A DNA stretch of 64,000 nt from 62-47 sp051954235 (GCA_051954235.1 JBQCHY010000080.1:1-64000); one strand, 5' to 3'. Shown: positions 1-8,508, counted from the stretch's first letter. Made by a program: numbers and translations. The notes: generated from the letters alone by a model not told the origin.

Positions 1-8
1 AAGGCTCC

Positions 9-71
9 GGGTGAGGGGGAACGATCATCATTGAGGCTTTAACCCCTCACCCCTCTCCCAACGGGAGAGGG
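9..71. repeat. Intergenic inverted repeat (family F)
   Basis: Two nested inverted repeats lie downstream of the TRAP permease gene. GGGTGAGGGG (9-18) pairs with CCCCTCACCC (43-52), and CCCTCTCCC (51-59) pairs with GGGAGAGGG (63-71) around a 3-nt loop. No clear T-run follows on either strand, so I call it a dispersed intergenic palindrome rather than an intrinsic terminator. It could still act as a 3' transcript stabiliser for the leftward operon. Confidence 0.6.
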
Positions 72-132
72 AGCGCGCACCGTTTCATGGTCAGTATTTT
101 CATCAAACCGCAATGCCATAACTTCAGTGCGC

Positions 133-2226
133 CTATCGACCTCGCGCTGGAACGACTACGCTGCTGCGACTGCACAGCAGCCGCGCGACCAGAATGGTCG
201 GGATCAGGATGGCGGCGCCGAGCGTCGTCACCTGCCACTGCGACAGCGGCATGATGCCGCCGCCCGGTGTCGCCACCACGATGCCGCCGAGGATCAGCAG
301 CACCCGCACCGGCCATTCCAGCGCGCCGGTGCGTCGCAGGTCGCCGACGCCGATCTGATAGCCCTGAATCCCGCCGCAGATGAACACCGTGCCGAACGCG
401 ATCAGCGCCATCAGGCCGAGGCCCGCGAGATAGTGCCCCTGCATGACGAGCGCCGGATTGAGCACGAAGAAGAACGGGATGAAATAGATGATAGAGCCGA
501 CCCACATCGACTCCCATCCCGTCTTCATCGCCGGCGAGCCCGCGATGCCGGCGGCCGCGAACGATGCAATCGCCACAGGGGGGGTGATCGACGACAGCAT
601 CCCCCAATAGAAAATGAACATGTGCACGGCCATGCGATTGAGGCCGACTTTCTCCAGCGCGGGGGCGATCAGGATGGCGAGGAAGATGTAGCAGGCGGTG
701 GTGGTGAGCCCGAGCCCGAGGATCAGGCTGGTCACCGCGCACATCACTAGCAGCAGGAACGCATTGTCGCCGGCGATGCGAAGGAGGTCGTTGGCGAGGC
801 TCGATATCACGCCGGTCATCGAGAACGCGCCGATCAGGAGGCCGCAACCGGCGAGGATCGCGGCGAGTTCGACGAAGGTGCGGCCGTTGACTTCGAAGAA
901 CTTGCCGACCGATGCCATCGTCCAGCGCGTATCCTTCGAGAACAACTGGTTCAGCACCAGCAGCAGCGCGGTGGCGTAGAACGGTGCATGGCTCTCGCGC
1001 TTGAAGTACAGCAGCATCACGATCAGCAGTGCGATCACGAAGATGTAGTACCAGCCTTCCTTCACCGCATCCCATGCGCGCGGTAGCTCCGAGCGCGGAA
1101 TGCCCGCGAGGCCATGGCGCGCGGCATAGGCGTCGACTTGCAGGAACAGGCCGGTGTAATACAGCGCGGCCGGAATGATGGCGGCGACCGCGACTTCGGC
1201 GTAGCTGACATTGAGGAATTGCGCGATCACGAAGGCCGTCGCGCCCATCACCGGCGGCGCCAGCACCGCGCCGGTGGAAGCGCAGGCTTCGATGGCCGCC
1301 GCATAGGAGGCGCGGAATCCGCTTTTCTTCATCACCGGGATGGTCATGGTGCCGGCGGTCAGCACGTTGGAGATGATCGATCCCGACATCATGCCGAGCA
1401 GGCCGCTGGCGAAGATGCAGACCTTGGCCGCGCCGCCGCGAAACGTGCCGCACAGCGCGAAGGCGATGTTGATGAAGAATTTTCCGGCCCCCGTCATCAT
1501 CAGCGCGACGCCGAACACCAGGAAGCCGATCACCGTATCGGCGAAGGCCTGGATCGGAATGCCGAGCAGGCTCTCGCCGGACAGCATGTGATAGGCGGTG
1601 GCCTGCTCCAGCGTCGATTGCGTGCCGCGCAACGGCCCGAGCCAGCTTGCGTCGGCGAACAGCGGATAGACCGTGAAGGGAAGGATGCAGAGCAGCAGGC
1701 TCCAGCCGCCGGTGCGCCGCAATGCTTCCATCAGCATCGCCCACATCACGAGGCCGGCGATATAGGCCGGAAGCGGCGCGCCGCCGAATTCCCAGCCGGC
1801 TTCGGCGGCCTTGCGGATATGCGCCATCAGCACCAGCGAAGCCGCGAAGGTGATGACCGCAAGCGCGATGTCATACCACGGGATTCTGTCGAGGCTGGCG
1901 CGTTCCGATCCGGGAAAGATCAGGTAGGTGAACGGCAGCATCAGCGCGATCAGCAGATAGAAATATTCGGTGTTGAGTTGGGTGTAGCCAACGAAAAAGC
2001 GCAACGCGAACTGCTGGTTGATGCAAAGGAAAATGGTGGCGGCGGTCGCCACGATCAGCGCGATACGCCAGATGCCGCGCAAGGTCCGCACGCGCGTGGT
2101 TTCGGATTCCTGCATGGTGGCATGCGGATCCTCGAAAACGATGCGCGTCATCTCATCGCCAGGCACCTCCGCGTGAGATGCGGAGACCGGTGTGCGGATA
2201 TTGCCAGCGGAATCTGGTTGAGACAT
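133..2226 (-). CDS. TRAP transporter fused permease (DctQ-DctM type, TAXI class)
   Basis: A 697-residue inner-membrane protein with a hydrophilic N-terminus of about 50 residues and then many hydrophobic segments; the first runs from about residue 51 to 70. The length and layout match TRAP permeases in which the small 4-TM subunit is fused to the large 12-TM subunit, as is usual for TAXI-type systems. The role is sodium- or proton-coupled import of an organic acid or related solute delivered by a periplasmic binding protein. The start is supported by an AAGGAGG Shine-Dalgarno about 4 nt upstream. The TAXI binding-protein gene lies directly upstream on the same strand, 87 bp away, so they are very likely one operon. 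The substrate cannot be read from the sequence. Confidence 0.92.
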   Translation of the reverse strand: MSQPDSAGNIRTPVSASHAEVPGDEMTRIVFEDPHATMQESETTRVRTLRGIWRIALIVATAATIFLCINQQFALRFFVGYTQLNTEYFYLLIALMLPFTYLIFPGSERASLDRIPWYDIALAVITFAASLVLMAHIRKAAEAGWEFGGAPLPAYIAGLVMWAMLMEALRRTGGWSLLLCILPFTVYPLFADASWLGPLRGTQSTLEQATAYHMLSGESLLGIPIQAFADTVIGFLVFGVALMMTGAGKFFINIAFALCGTFRGGAAKVCIFASGLLGMMSGSIISNVLTAGTMTIPVMKKSGFRASYAAAIEACASTGAVLAPPVMGATAFVIAQFLNVSYAEVAVAAIIPAALYYTGLFLQVDAYAARHGLAGIPRSELPRAWDAVKEGWYYIFVIALLIVMLLYFKRESHAPFYATALLLVLNQLFSKDTRWTMASVGKFFEVNGRTFVELAAILAGCGLLIGAFSMTGVISSLANDLLRIAGDNAFLLLVMCAVTSLILGLGLTTTACYIFLAILIAPALEKVGLNRMAVHMFIFYWGMLSSITPPVAIASFAAAGIAGSPAMKTGWESMWVGSIIYFIPFFFVLNPALVMQGHYLAGLGLMALIAFGTVFICGGIQGYQIGVGDLRRTGALEWPVRVLLILGGIVVATPGGGIMPLSQWQVTTLGAAILIPTILVARLLCSRSSVVVPARGR

Positions 2227-2313
2227 TGACCCTCCTTCGTTGCGAAACTCGCCGCCGGACTTAAGGCGATCGGGCGGCGAGGCCTGATATTCATTCTCAA
2301 CGAGAGGAGAGGC

Positions 2314-3471
2314 TTAGTTGAACGGGTCGGACAGCTTGGCCTCCGCGAGCGCGGCCTTGCGCGCGGCGGTCCAGCCGTCGGCAAACTTGTCGTCCGGCGG
2401 ATTGGTCTTGGTGTAGGCGGTCCATGCCGCCGCCAGAACCTGCTGACGCTTGATCAAGCCATCGTTGTGGGTTTGATCTTCCGCGGTCCAGTGGCCCGCT
2501 TCCTTGAGCGCCTTCACAGCACCGGGATGGAACGGCAGCACCCATTTCATGGTCTGCTGCTTGACCTCGAGACCGCTCGCGCCGGGAACGTCGTTCTTGT
2601 AGCTTTCGTAGCCATTGATCATCGCCTTGACGATTGGATACACGGTGTCAACCGACTCCGTGCCGTAGGCGAGGAACAGCGGGTAAGGGTAGGTGCCCAT
2701 CTGGATCGGTTTGTCCTTCGCAATTCCCGCGCCGCAGGACACAGTGTGCGGTGTGAAGTAGGGGCCGACTTTCTGCACGCGCTCCCATCCGGCCTTGTCG
2801 TCCTTCGCCATCACCGGCCACATCAGGCCGCGCGGCGCGGTTTCGGCTTCCTTGGCCTGGCCCGAGATGGTCGAGGCGAAGGCGCCGTCGACGTCGTTGT
2901 TGATGATGCCTTTCCACATCGCGCCGTAGCTGGCGAATTCGACGATCTTCACATCGCTCTTGGTGAGGCCGGCGAAGGCGATGATCGCGAGCGCATTCTG
3001 GTTCAGCGCCGGCGAGCCGACCACGAAGCCGAGGCGCTTGCCTTTAAAGTCCCTCAGGTCCTTCACGCCGGTATCGTTGGCGATGCCGACGGAGAGGCCG
3101 TTGCAGTCCACGGTGGAGAGCATCAGTTGAACGGGCTGCGGTCCCCATTCCTTGGCGCCGAATTCGAACACGCCTTCCTGCGCGAAATAGCTGCCGGTGC
3201 CCATTGCAGACGCGACGGCACGGCCGGCGCGCAGCGGCGCGAGGCGAGCGACATCATTGCCGGCCGGCAGAACGCGAACGCTCGAATTGTATTTCTCCTT
3301 CATCATCTTGCCGACGGCGACGGCGATGTTGAAGCCGGACGATCCGGTATCGTAGGCGGTGAATGTCAGCGACGACGGCAATTTCACGTCATCGGCGTGC
3401 ACGGCCGATGAAAACAGCAATGTCGCGCCAGCGGCGGCAATAGCAGTGCGTGCAACGATTGAACGAAGCAT
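2314..3471 (-). CDS. TAXI family TRAP transporter solute-binding protein
   Basis: A 385-residue periplasmic protein with a clear signal peptide (residues 1-26, cleavage after SAVHA). The mature N-terminus carries FTAYDTGSSGFNIAVAVG, typical of the TAXI family, where a small-residue-rich loop contacts the carboxylate ligand. It should capture a solute and hand it to the fused permease encoded just downstream. A GGGAGG Shine-Dalgarno sits about 5 nt before the ATG. Upstream on the same strand, after a 382-bp gap, is a biotinyl carrier gene. That arrangement suggests the imported compound may be a substrate for CoA activation and carboxylation, but this is an inference from context only. Confidence 0.92.
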   Translation of the reverse strand: MLRSIVARTAIAAAGATLLFSSAVHADDVKLPSSLTFTAYDTGSSGFNIAVAVGKMMKEKYNSSVRVLPAGNDVARLAPLRAGRAVASAMGTGSYFAQEGVFEFGAKEWGPQPVQLMLSTVDCNGLSVGIANDTGVKDLRDFKGKRLGFVVGSPALNQNALAIIAFAGLTKSDVKIVEFASYGAMWKGIINNDVDGAFASTISGQAKEAETAPRGLMWPVMAKDDKAGWERVQKVGPYFTPHTVSCGAGIAKDKPIQMGTYPYPLFLAYGTESVDTVYPIVKAMINGYESYKNDVPGASGLEVKQQTMKWVLPFHPGAVKALKEAGHWTAEDQTHNDGLIKRQQVLAAAWTAYTKTNPPDDKFADGWTAARKAALAEAKLSDPFN

Positions 3472-3853
3472 GGTGCCCTCCCCATATGTATAGCGTCCGC
3501 TTCGCGGATCACGTTATCGTGCTTGGATCATGTCATCGCTGGCGATGGTTGGCAACGCCTGCGCAATGTATCGATTTCGCTCGCGTGTTTCGTAACGAGG
3601 AATATGGAACTGATGAAACAAAGCAATCGACTTGCGCGATAATTTCATCAGTGAAGGCGAGGGGTGAGGCGCATTGTCGCGCGGCGCGAAAATTCACCGG
3701 CGCGGATTCGACGAGCGCGCGCGGCATCGTTGCCGCGCCGACAATGCCCTGTGGTCGTGAATATCGCGTCCGATATTGAGTGACGATGATGTCGGTATCG
3801 CCGCGGCGCAATTGGTGGTCGGCGAATTGCAATTCGCCAACCGCATTTCGTCG
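3472..3853. other. Intergenic region with dyad at 3611-3650
   Basis: A non-coding gap between the biotinyl carrier gene and the TAXI binding-protein gene, both on the minus strand. It contains a perfect 8-bp inverted repeat, TGATGAAA (3611-3618) and TTTCATCA (3643-3650), separated by 24 bp. This could be an operator or part of the promoter region of the TRAP operon. A second, tighter palindrome near 3817-3842 is listed separately. I see no convincing ORF here. Confidence 0.45.
3817..3842. repeat. 26-bp palindrome after the biotinyl carrier gene
   Basis: GGCGAATTGCAATTCGCC (3821-3838) is a perfect 18-bp palindrome. Allowing one mismatch it extends to 3817-3842. It begins 12 nt beyond the stop codon of the leftward biotinyl carrier gene. 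No T-tract follows on the minus strand, so a standard intrinsic terminator is not supported. It may be a protein-binding site or an mRNA 3' hairpin. Confidence 0.5.
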
Positions 3854-4072
3854 TTATCCGATCGTCGCGATGACCTGACCTTCGGCAACGACATCGTCGA
3901 TCTTGACGAGGATCGTCTTGATGGTGCCGCCGCCCGGCGCGGAAACCGGAAGCTCCATCTTCATGGCCTCGACCAGGATGACGTCGTCGCCTTCGCCGAT
4001 CCGATCGCCGACATTCGCGACCAGCGCGCAGACTCGTCCGGCGACCTCGGTGACAACCTTGGTTTCAGCCAT
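3854..4072 (-). CDS. Small biotinyl (biotin carboxyl carrier) domain protein
   Basis: A 72-residue protein that is almost entirely one biotinyl domain. The motif VEAMKME places the biotin acceptor lysine at residue 38, and the C-terminal half has the usual hydrophobic strand pattern ending VAEGQVIATIG. It should shuttle carboxyl groups between a biotin carboxylase and a carboxyltransferase in the cytoplasm. The start (ATG at 4072) is chosen because the family signal begins there and GGAG/GGAAG lies just upstream; a longer in-frame reading to 4348 adds only non-homologous sequence. The likely partner is the carboxyltransferase at 5258-6817, across the divergent IclR regulator gene. No biotin carboxylase is present in the window. 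Confidence 0.88.
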   Translation of the reverse strand: MAETKVVTEVAGRVCALVANVGDRIGEGDDVILVEAMKMELPVSAPGGGTIKTILVKIDDVVAEGQVIATIG

Positions 4073-4228
4073 TCTTCCGTTCTCCGTTCCTATGATTGCA
4101 GTCCGTGCCGACCGCCGGAACAGCTCGGAGGGCTCCGGGCGAGGGCGCAACACCCCCCTCGGCCGCCCCATCGATCCACCGGCGGGAGCGACGTGATGTT
4201 TGTCGTTGCAGATTGCCCAAGGTAGTCT

Positions 4229-4264
4229 ATTCTGCAAGTGGAATTTAATTTCATTCTGCGGAAT
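4229..4264. promoter_or_regulatory. Candidate IclR-family operator in divergent promoter region
   Basis: An AT-rich patch in an otherwise GC-rich gap between the divergent biotinyl carrier and IclR genes. ATTCTGC occurs twice with a 24-bp period (4229 and 4253). The interval TGGAATTTAATTTCA (4239-4253) is a near-palindrome resembling the TGGAAAT-N-ATTTCCA operator of IclR-type regulators. ATTCTGCGGAAT (4253-4264) is a second near-palindrome. The site would suit autoregulation plus control of both divergent units. The assignment is inferred from position and motif similarity. Confidence 0.45.
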
Positions 4265-4365
4265 ATGGCGGGTCCGGATCGTGGCGCGCGGTCGGAATGC
4301 GTTCGCCAGCGATTTTTCGCGCGTCTGCGAATTCATGTGTTGCGACATTCAGGATGGGAGGATCG

Positions 4366-5328
4366 ATGGGTCGACGATCAGAGCGGCTGACCAGGGCTGG
4401 ACACCTCGCCGACGTTTCCGGCAGTAATGATGTCATTCAGGTAGTATCGCGTGCGTTCGACGTGCTGCGCTGCTTCGAAGGCCACGAAACCAGGCTTGGC
4501 AATCTGGAAATATCCAACCGCTGCGGCCTGCCACGATCCACGGTTTCCCGCCTCACGCATACGCTCACCCGCATGGGCCAGTTGATCTATCTCCCTCACG
4601 ATCAAAAATATCGCATCGGCCCAAGCGCAGTCGCGATGAGCACCTCGATGATGCGCGGCTGGCAGGTGCGCGATTTCATCAGGGATCAACTTCGCGATGT
4701 TGCGGCCGGCATTCCCGGCACCATCGGGTTCGTCATCCCCGATCGCTTCGAACTGGTCTATCTCGAATATGCGCGCTCGGCGGCGGCACTCGGGCTGCAC
4801 TCGGGTGTCGGCACGCGGATCGCGATGGGACGTACTGCCGCCGGCCACGCCTATGTTGCCGCGCTCGATGAAGCCTCAGCCAATGCACTGGTGACAGAGA
4901 TGGAGCGCGAGTGTCCCGAGGACGCCAAGGTGCTGCGTCCGCGCATGGAAGCCAACCGCCGCCATCTTCAGGAAAAGGGCTACGTCGTGACATGCGGTCT
5001 GTGGAGCCCGCATATCAACGGCATCGCGGTCCCGATCTGGTCGCCGCAGTATCAGACCTACGCGGTGATCACCATCGGCGTGCTGTCGGCGATGTATGAC
5101 GAGCAGCGGCTGCACGACGAAGTCGCGGCGCCGTTGCGCGAACTGGTGCACGGCATCGACGCGGCACTGTCGCGCGCCGACGCGGATGTTTTCCGCCGCG
5201 CACCCGACGCAACGACAACCACACCCAACAAAACAACGATCAACTCGGAGAAGACGAATGACTTGGCAGCCGGAACTCGACGATCTCGCCCGCCGCGAGG
5301 ACTTCGCGCGGCAGATGGGCGGCGTTGA
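4366..5328 (+). CDS. IclR family transcriptional regulator
   Basis: A 320-residue DNA-binding regulator. A winged helix-turn-helix lies at about residues 43-70 (CGLPRSTVSRLTHTL is the recognition region). It is followed by an effector-binding IclR domain with the family pattern GVGTRIAMGRTAAGHAYVAA and later YVVTCGLWSPHINGIAVPI. I chose the ATG at 4366 because GGGAGG lies just upstream at 4356-4361; other in-frame ATGs at 4354 and 4297 are possible. The C-terminal tail of about 35 residues is low-complexity and overlaps the downstream carboxyltransferase gene by 71 nt, which suggests translational coupling. It probably regulates the adjacent carboxyltransferase and the divergent biotinyl carrier/TRAP genes. 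Confidence 0.88.
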   Translation: MGRRSERLTRAGHLADVSGSNDVIQVVSRAFDVLRCFEGHETRLGNLEISNRCGLPRSTVSRLTHTLTRMGQLIYLPHDQKYRIGPSAVAMSTSMMRGWQVRDFIRDQLRDVAAGIPGTIGFVIPDRFELVYLEYARSAAALGLHSGVGTRIAMGRTAAGHAYVAALDEASANALVTEMERECPEDAKVLRPRMEANRRHLQEKGYVVTCGLWSPHINGIAVPIWSPQYQTYAVITIGVLSAMYDEQRLHDEVAAPLRELVHGIDAALSRADADVFRRAPDATTTTPNKTTINSEKTNDLAAGTRRSRPPRGLRAADGRR

Positions 5329-6817
5329 CAAGGTCAAGCGACAGCGAGACCAGGGCCGGCTGAACGTTCGCGAGCGCATCGACAAACTGGTCGATGACGG
5401 CACGTTTCATGAAATGGGTGCCGTTTCCGGCATCGGCGAGTACGGCGCCACCGGCGATCTCGAAAAACTGACGCCGGCCAATTGCATTTTCGGCCGCGCC
5501 AGGATCGATGGACGGACCGTGGTTGTCGTCGGTGACGACTTCACGGTGCGCGGCGGCTCCGCCGATGCCTCGATCAGCGCCAAGCCGCTGATGGCGGAGG
5601 AAATGGCCCGCGATTTGCGCCTGCCGATCATTCGCGTGATCGAGGGCTCCGGCGGCGGCGGTTCGGTCAAGACCATCGAGACCAAGGGCGCGGCCAATCT
5701 GCCCGGCGGCATCGGCGGCACGCGCTGGTACGCCACCACGACCGGCAACATGGCGCGGGTGCCGGTGGTCGGCCTTGGGCTCGGTTCGGTCGCGGGCCTG
5801 GGCGCGGCGCGGCTCGCCGCAAGCCATTACTCGGTGATGACCAAGACCTCGGCGATGTTCGTCGCCGGTCCGCCGGTGGTGGCGCGACTCGGTCAGCAAC
5901 TTGACAAGCAGGAACTGGGCGGCTGGGAGATTCAGACCAAGGCGGGTGCCATCGATCATGCGGTCGATACCGAGGAAGAGGCGTTCGAATGCGCCAAGCG
6001 CTTCCTGTCCTATCTGCCGTCGTCCGTGCATGGATTGCCCCCGACGTTGCCGTGCGATGACGATCCGGAACGCTCCGACGAGAAACTGATGAAGGCGGTG
6101 CCGCGCAACAAGCGGCAGGTCTACAAGATGCGACCGATCATCGAGTCGGTAGTGGACAAGGGCTCGTTCTTCGAGATCGGCCAGAACTTTGGCCGCTCGA
6201 TCATCACCGGACTGGCGCGGCTGGAAGGCCGCGCGGTGCTGCTGCTGGCCAGCGATCCGTATCACTACGGCGGTTCGTGGACCGCTGACACCTGCGACAA
6301 GGTGATCCGCTTCGTCGATCTCGCCGAGACGTTCCATCTGCCGGTGGTCTATCTGATGGATTGCCCTGGCTTCATGATCGGGCTCGAAGCGGAAAAGACC
6401 GCGACCATCCGTCATGGCGTGCGCGCGATGGCGGCGGTGAACCAGAGCACGGTGCCGTGGTGCACGATCATCGTGCGCAACGCCTTCGGTGTTGCCGCCG
6501 TGGTGCATCAGCCGGCGGATCGCTTCTCGATGCGCTACGCATGGCCGTCGGCGTCGTGGGGCTCGCTGCCGCTTGAAGGCGGCATCGAGGCGGCCTACCG
6601 CGCGGAGATCGAGGCCGCGGAGGATCCGCAGGCCAAGATGCGCGAGATCGAGGAGCGCCTGACCAAGCTGCGCTCGCCGTTCCGCTCGGCCGAGAAGTTC
6701 TGGGTCGAGGAGGTCATCGATCCACGCAAGACCCGTTCGCTCTTGTGCGAGTTCGCGCGTCTAGCCGAACCGCTGCGCACGCCGGGCGTTGCCGGCAACA
6801 TGGCGGTCCGTCCGTAA
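5258..6817 (+). CDS. Acyl-CoA carboxylase carboxyltransferase (beta) subunit
   Basis: A 519-residue cytoplasmic enzyme of the PccB/MmdA carboxyltransferase family, with two crotonase-like halves. The N-terminal half has GDDFTVRGGSADASISAKP (acyl-CoA site side). The C-terminal half has the NAFGVAAVVHQPAD and RYAWPSASWGSLPLEGG region (biotin side). It transfers CO2 from carboxybiotin to an acyl-CoA, or works in reverse in decarboxylases. The start at 5258 has GGAG 7 nt upstream and gives the usual family length; the open frame upstream lies inside the IclR gene. It most likely works with the 72-residue biotinyl protein at 3854-4072. The acyl-CoA substrate is not predictable from sequence alone; propionyl-CoA or a branched acyl-CoA is possible. 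Confidence 0.88.
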   Translation: MTWQPELDDLARREDFARQMGGVDKVKRQRDQGRLNVRERIDKLVDDGTFHEMGAVSGIGEYGATGDLEKLTPANCIFGRARIDGRTVVVVGDDFTVRGGSADASISAKPLMAEEMARDLRLPIIRVIEGSGGGGSVKTIETKGAANLPGGIGGTRWYATTTGNMARVPVVGLGLGSVAGLGAARLAASHYSVMTKTSAMFVAGPPVVARLGQQLDKQELGGWEIQTKAGAIDHAVDTEEEAFECAKRFLSYLPSSVHGLPPTLPCDDDPERSDEKLMKAVPRNKRQVYKMRPIIESVVDKGSFFEIGQNFGRSIITGLARLEGRAVLLLASDPYHYGGSWTADTCDKVIRFVDLAETFHLPVVYLMDCPGFMIGLEAEKTATIRHGVRAMAAVNQSTVPWCTIIVRNAFGVAAVVHQPADRFSMRYAWPSASWGSLPLEGGIEAAYRAEIEAAEDPQAKMREIEERLTKLRSPFRSAEKFWVEEVIDPRKTRSLLCEFARLAEPLRTPGVAGNMAVRP

Positions 6818-6829
6818 GAGTTTTAAGCC

Positions 6830-6924
6830 GTCACCCTGAGGTGCTCCATGCGCAGCATGGAGCCTCGAAGGGCGACGGCGATCCTTCGAGGGCGATGCCG
6901 ATAGCATCCCCACCTCAGGATGAC
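6830..6924. repeat. Intergenic inverted repeat (family E)
   Basis: The outer arms GTCACCCTGAGGTG and CACCTCAGGATGAC pair across the element, with inner partial repeats containing CTTCGAAGG-like stretches. It fills the gap between two convergent genes. It resembles the CCCTGAGG-type dispersed repeats of Bradyrhizobium relatives. I see no gene in it. Confidence 0.6.
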
Positions 6925-6961
6925 GCCGTCGCGTCGAACGGATGCGATCGCGCTCGACGTA

Positions 6962-7744
6962 CTATTTCCCGCCGCGCTTGCGGTTGACGAATTCGCCCAT
7001 CAAGCGGCGCGGCTCGTCGGTGAGGTACGAGCGGCCGAACGCGCCGACGGACACTTCGACGGATTCCTTCAGCGGAAGATCTTCCCACTGCCGCAGCAAC
7101 GCCTTCTGATTGCGCAGCGCCTGCGGTCCGCATTCCAGCAGCATTTCGATCACGCGCTCGACGGCGGCGTCGAGCGGCTCGCCGTCGCTCGCGACCACGT
7201 CGACCAGGCCCCAGTCCAGCGCAGTCGGCGCATTGATGGTGGCGGCAGTCATCAGCAGCCAGCGCGCGCGGCCCCAGCCGATCAGGCGCGGCAACAGCGC
7301 AGCATGGATCACCGAGGGAATGCCGACCCGCACCTCGGGCATCGAGAATTTGGCGTCGCGCGCCGCCACGCGGAAATCGCAGGCAGCAGCAACTTCCAAT
7401 CCGCCGCCGAGGCACCAGCCCGGCATCCGAGCGATGGTCGGTGCGGGGAAATCGCGTACGGCCTCGCAGAGATCACGTAGACCGGAGATGAAGCGCTCGG
7501 CGCTGGGCTGATCGAGCGTCGCCATCTCCTTGATGTCGGCGCCGCCGATCATGCTTTTCTCGGTTCCGCCGGTGAGGATCAGTGCGCGGATGTCGGCGTC
7601 GGCGGCGAGCGAGGTCAATCCCTCGGTGACGGCCTTGATCACCGCGGAGTTGAGGATGGTGAGGGAGCCGGCATTGCTGATGGCGAGCCGGACTACGCCG
7701 CGTGCGTCACGCGTGAGGCCGCAATGGGGATTGATCATCTGCAT
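6962..7744 (-). CDS. Enoyl-CoA hydratase/isomerase family protein
   Basis: A 260-residue crotonase-fold enzyme. Oxyanion-hole segments are visible in SMIGGADIKEM (about residues 64-74) and PGWCLGGGLEVAAACDFRVAA, with the following SMPEVRVGIPSVIHAALLPRLIGWGRA containing the glutamate of the family. It probably hydrates an enoyl-CoA. In this context it could provide the methacrylyl-CoA hydration step of valine catabolism, the one step otherwise missing from the rightward cluster. It is divergent from a TetR regulator gene (gap 143 bp). Its ribosome-binding site is weak. The substrate assignment is an inference from neighbours. Confidence 0.85.
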   Translation of the reverse strand: MQMINPHCGLTRDARGVVRLAISNAGSLTILNSAVIKAVTEGLTSLAADADIRALILTGGTEKSMIGGADIKEMATLDQPSAERFISGLRDLCEAVRDFPAPTIARMPGWCLGGGLEVAAACDFRVAARDAKFSMPEVRVGIPSVIHAALLPRLIGWGRARWLLMTAATINAPTALDWGLVDVVASDGEPLDAAVERVIEMLLECGPQALRNQKALLRQWEDLPLKESVEVSVGAFGRSYLTDEPRRLMGEFVNRKRGGK

Positions 7745-7887
7745 CGGAAATTCTCGCTCTGGTTTTGAGGGCGGCGGGTGGGCGGCAAAGCGGCCGTCAG
7801 TGGGGCAAATACCTCGTGCCGGACGACATTTCGATTTTCCTTAAAGCGCTTTCGTTATATGATCTACAACATGTCATGAGGGCCGCG

Positions 7888-8508
7888 ATGCGCTACGCCA
7901 AGGAACACAAGCAGGAGACCCACGCCCGCATCGTGAAGAAGGCTTCGGTCAAGCTTCGTGAGCGCGGCGCACACGGCATCGGGGTCGCCGACCTGATGAA
8001 GGAAGCGGGGCTTACCCACGGCGGTTTCTACGCGCATTTCGCCTCGCGCGAGGCGCTGGTGGTCGAGGCCTTCGTCTACGCGATGGAGCGCTCCACCGCC
8101 GCGTGGCGGAAGAAAACCGAGCCGATGCCGCCGGCCGATCGCTTTGCGGCCATCGTCGAATCCTATCTGAGCCCGGCCCATCGCGACGATCCGGGACGCG
8201 GCTGCGCGCTGCCGGCATTGGCCGCCGAAATTGGCCGCGAAAGCGTCAAGACCCGCCGGGCTTTCTCTGCGAAACTCGAAGAGATGGTTGAAATGCTGGC
8301 CGAGCAGATTCCGGACGCCTCGGCTGAAGCCGCGCGTGAGCAGGCAATGGCCGCGCTCGCGACCATGGTGGGAACGCTGGTGCTGGCCCGCGCCGGCGGC
8401 TCCGGCAAGCTGTCGGACGATATCCTCGCCGCCGGCCGCGATGCCCTGTTGGAAAAGCCGGCGCCGGCCAAAGCGCGGGCGAAAAAGGCCGTCGTCAAAG
8501 GGGCGTAG
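7888..8508 (+). CDS. TetR/AcrR family transcriptional regulator
   Basis: A 206-residue repressor-type protein. The N-terminal helix-turn-helix is clear (MRYAKEHKQETHARIVKKAS, then GVADLMKEAGLTHGGFYAHF), and the C-terminal ligand-binding domain ends in an Ala/Lys-rich tail. The ATG at 7888 is preferred because GAGG lies 6 nt upstream; an ATG at 7876 adds four residues. It sits between the divergent enoyl-CoA hydratase gene and the valine-degradation genes, so it probably regulates one or both. Just upstream, ATGAT and GTCAT flank an 8-nt stretch containing CTACAACA near 7859-7878, a weak candidate operator overlapping the translation start region. Confidence 0.85.
   Translation: MRYAKEHKQETHARIVKKASVKLRERGAHGIGVADLMKEAGLTHGGFYAHFASREALVVEAFVYAMERSTAAWRKKTEPMPPADRFAAIVESYLSPAHRDDPGRGCALPALAAEIGRESVKTRRAFSAKLEEMVEMLAEQIPDASAEAAREQAMAALATMVGTLVLARAGGSGKLSDDILAAGRDALLEKPAPAKARAKKAVVKGA

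Noticed and set aside
47..1744. A second long minus-strand frame across the TRAP permease gene
   Set aside because: Its translation is Arg/His-rich and frame-shifted relative to the clear permease protein; it is a GC-driven shadow.
5258..6817. Specific naming as propionyl-CoA carboxylase beta (pccB)
   Set aside because: The family is clear but the substrate-specificity residues cannot be settled by eye, and the paired biotinyl protein is unlike the usual PccA fusion.
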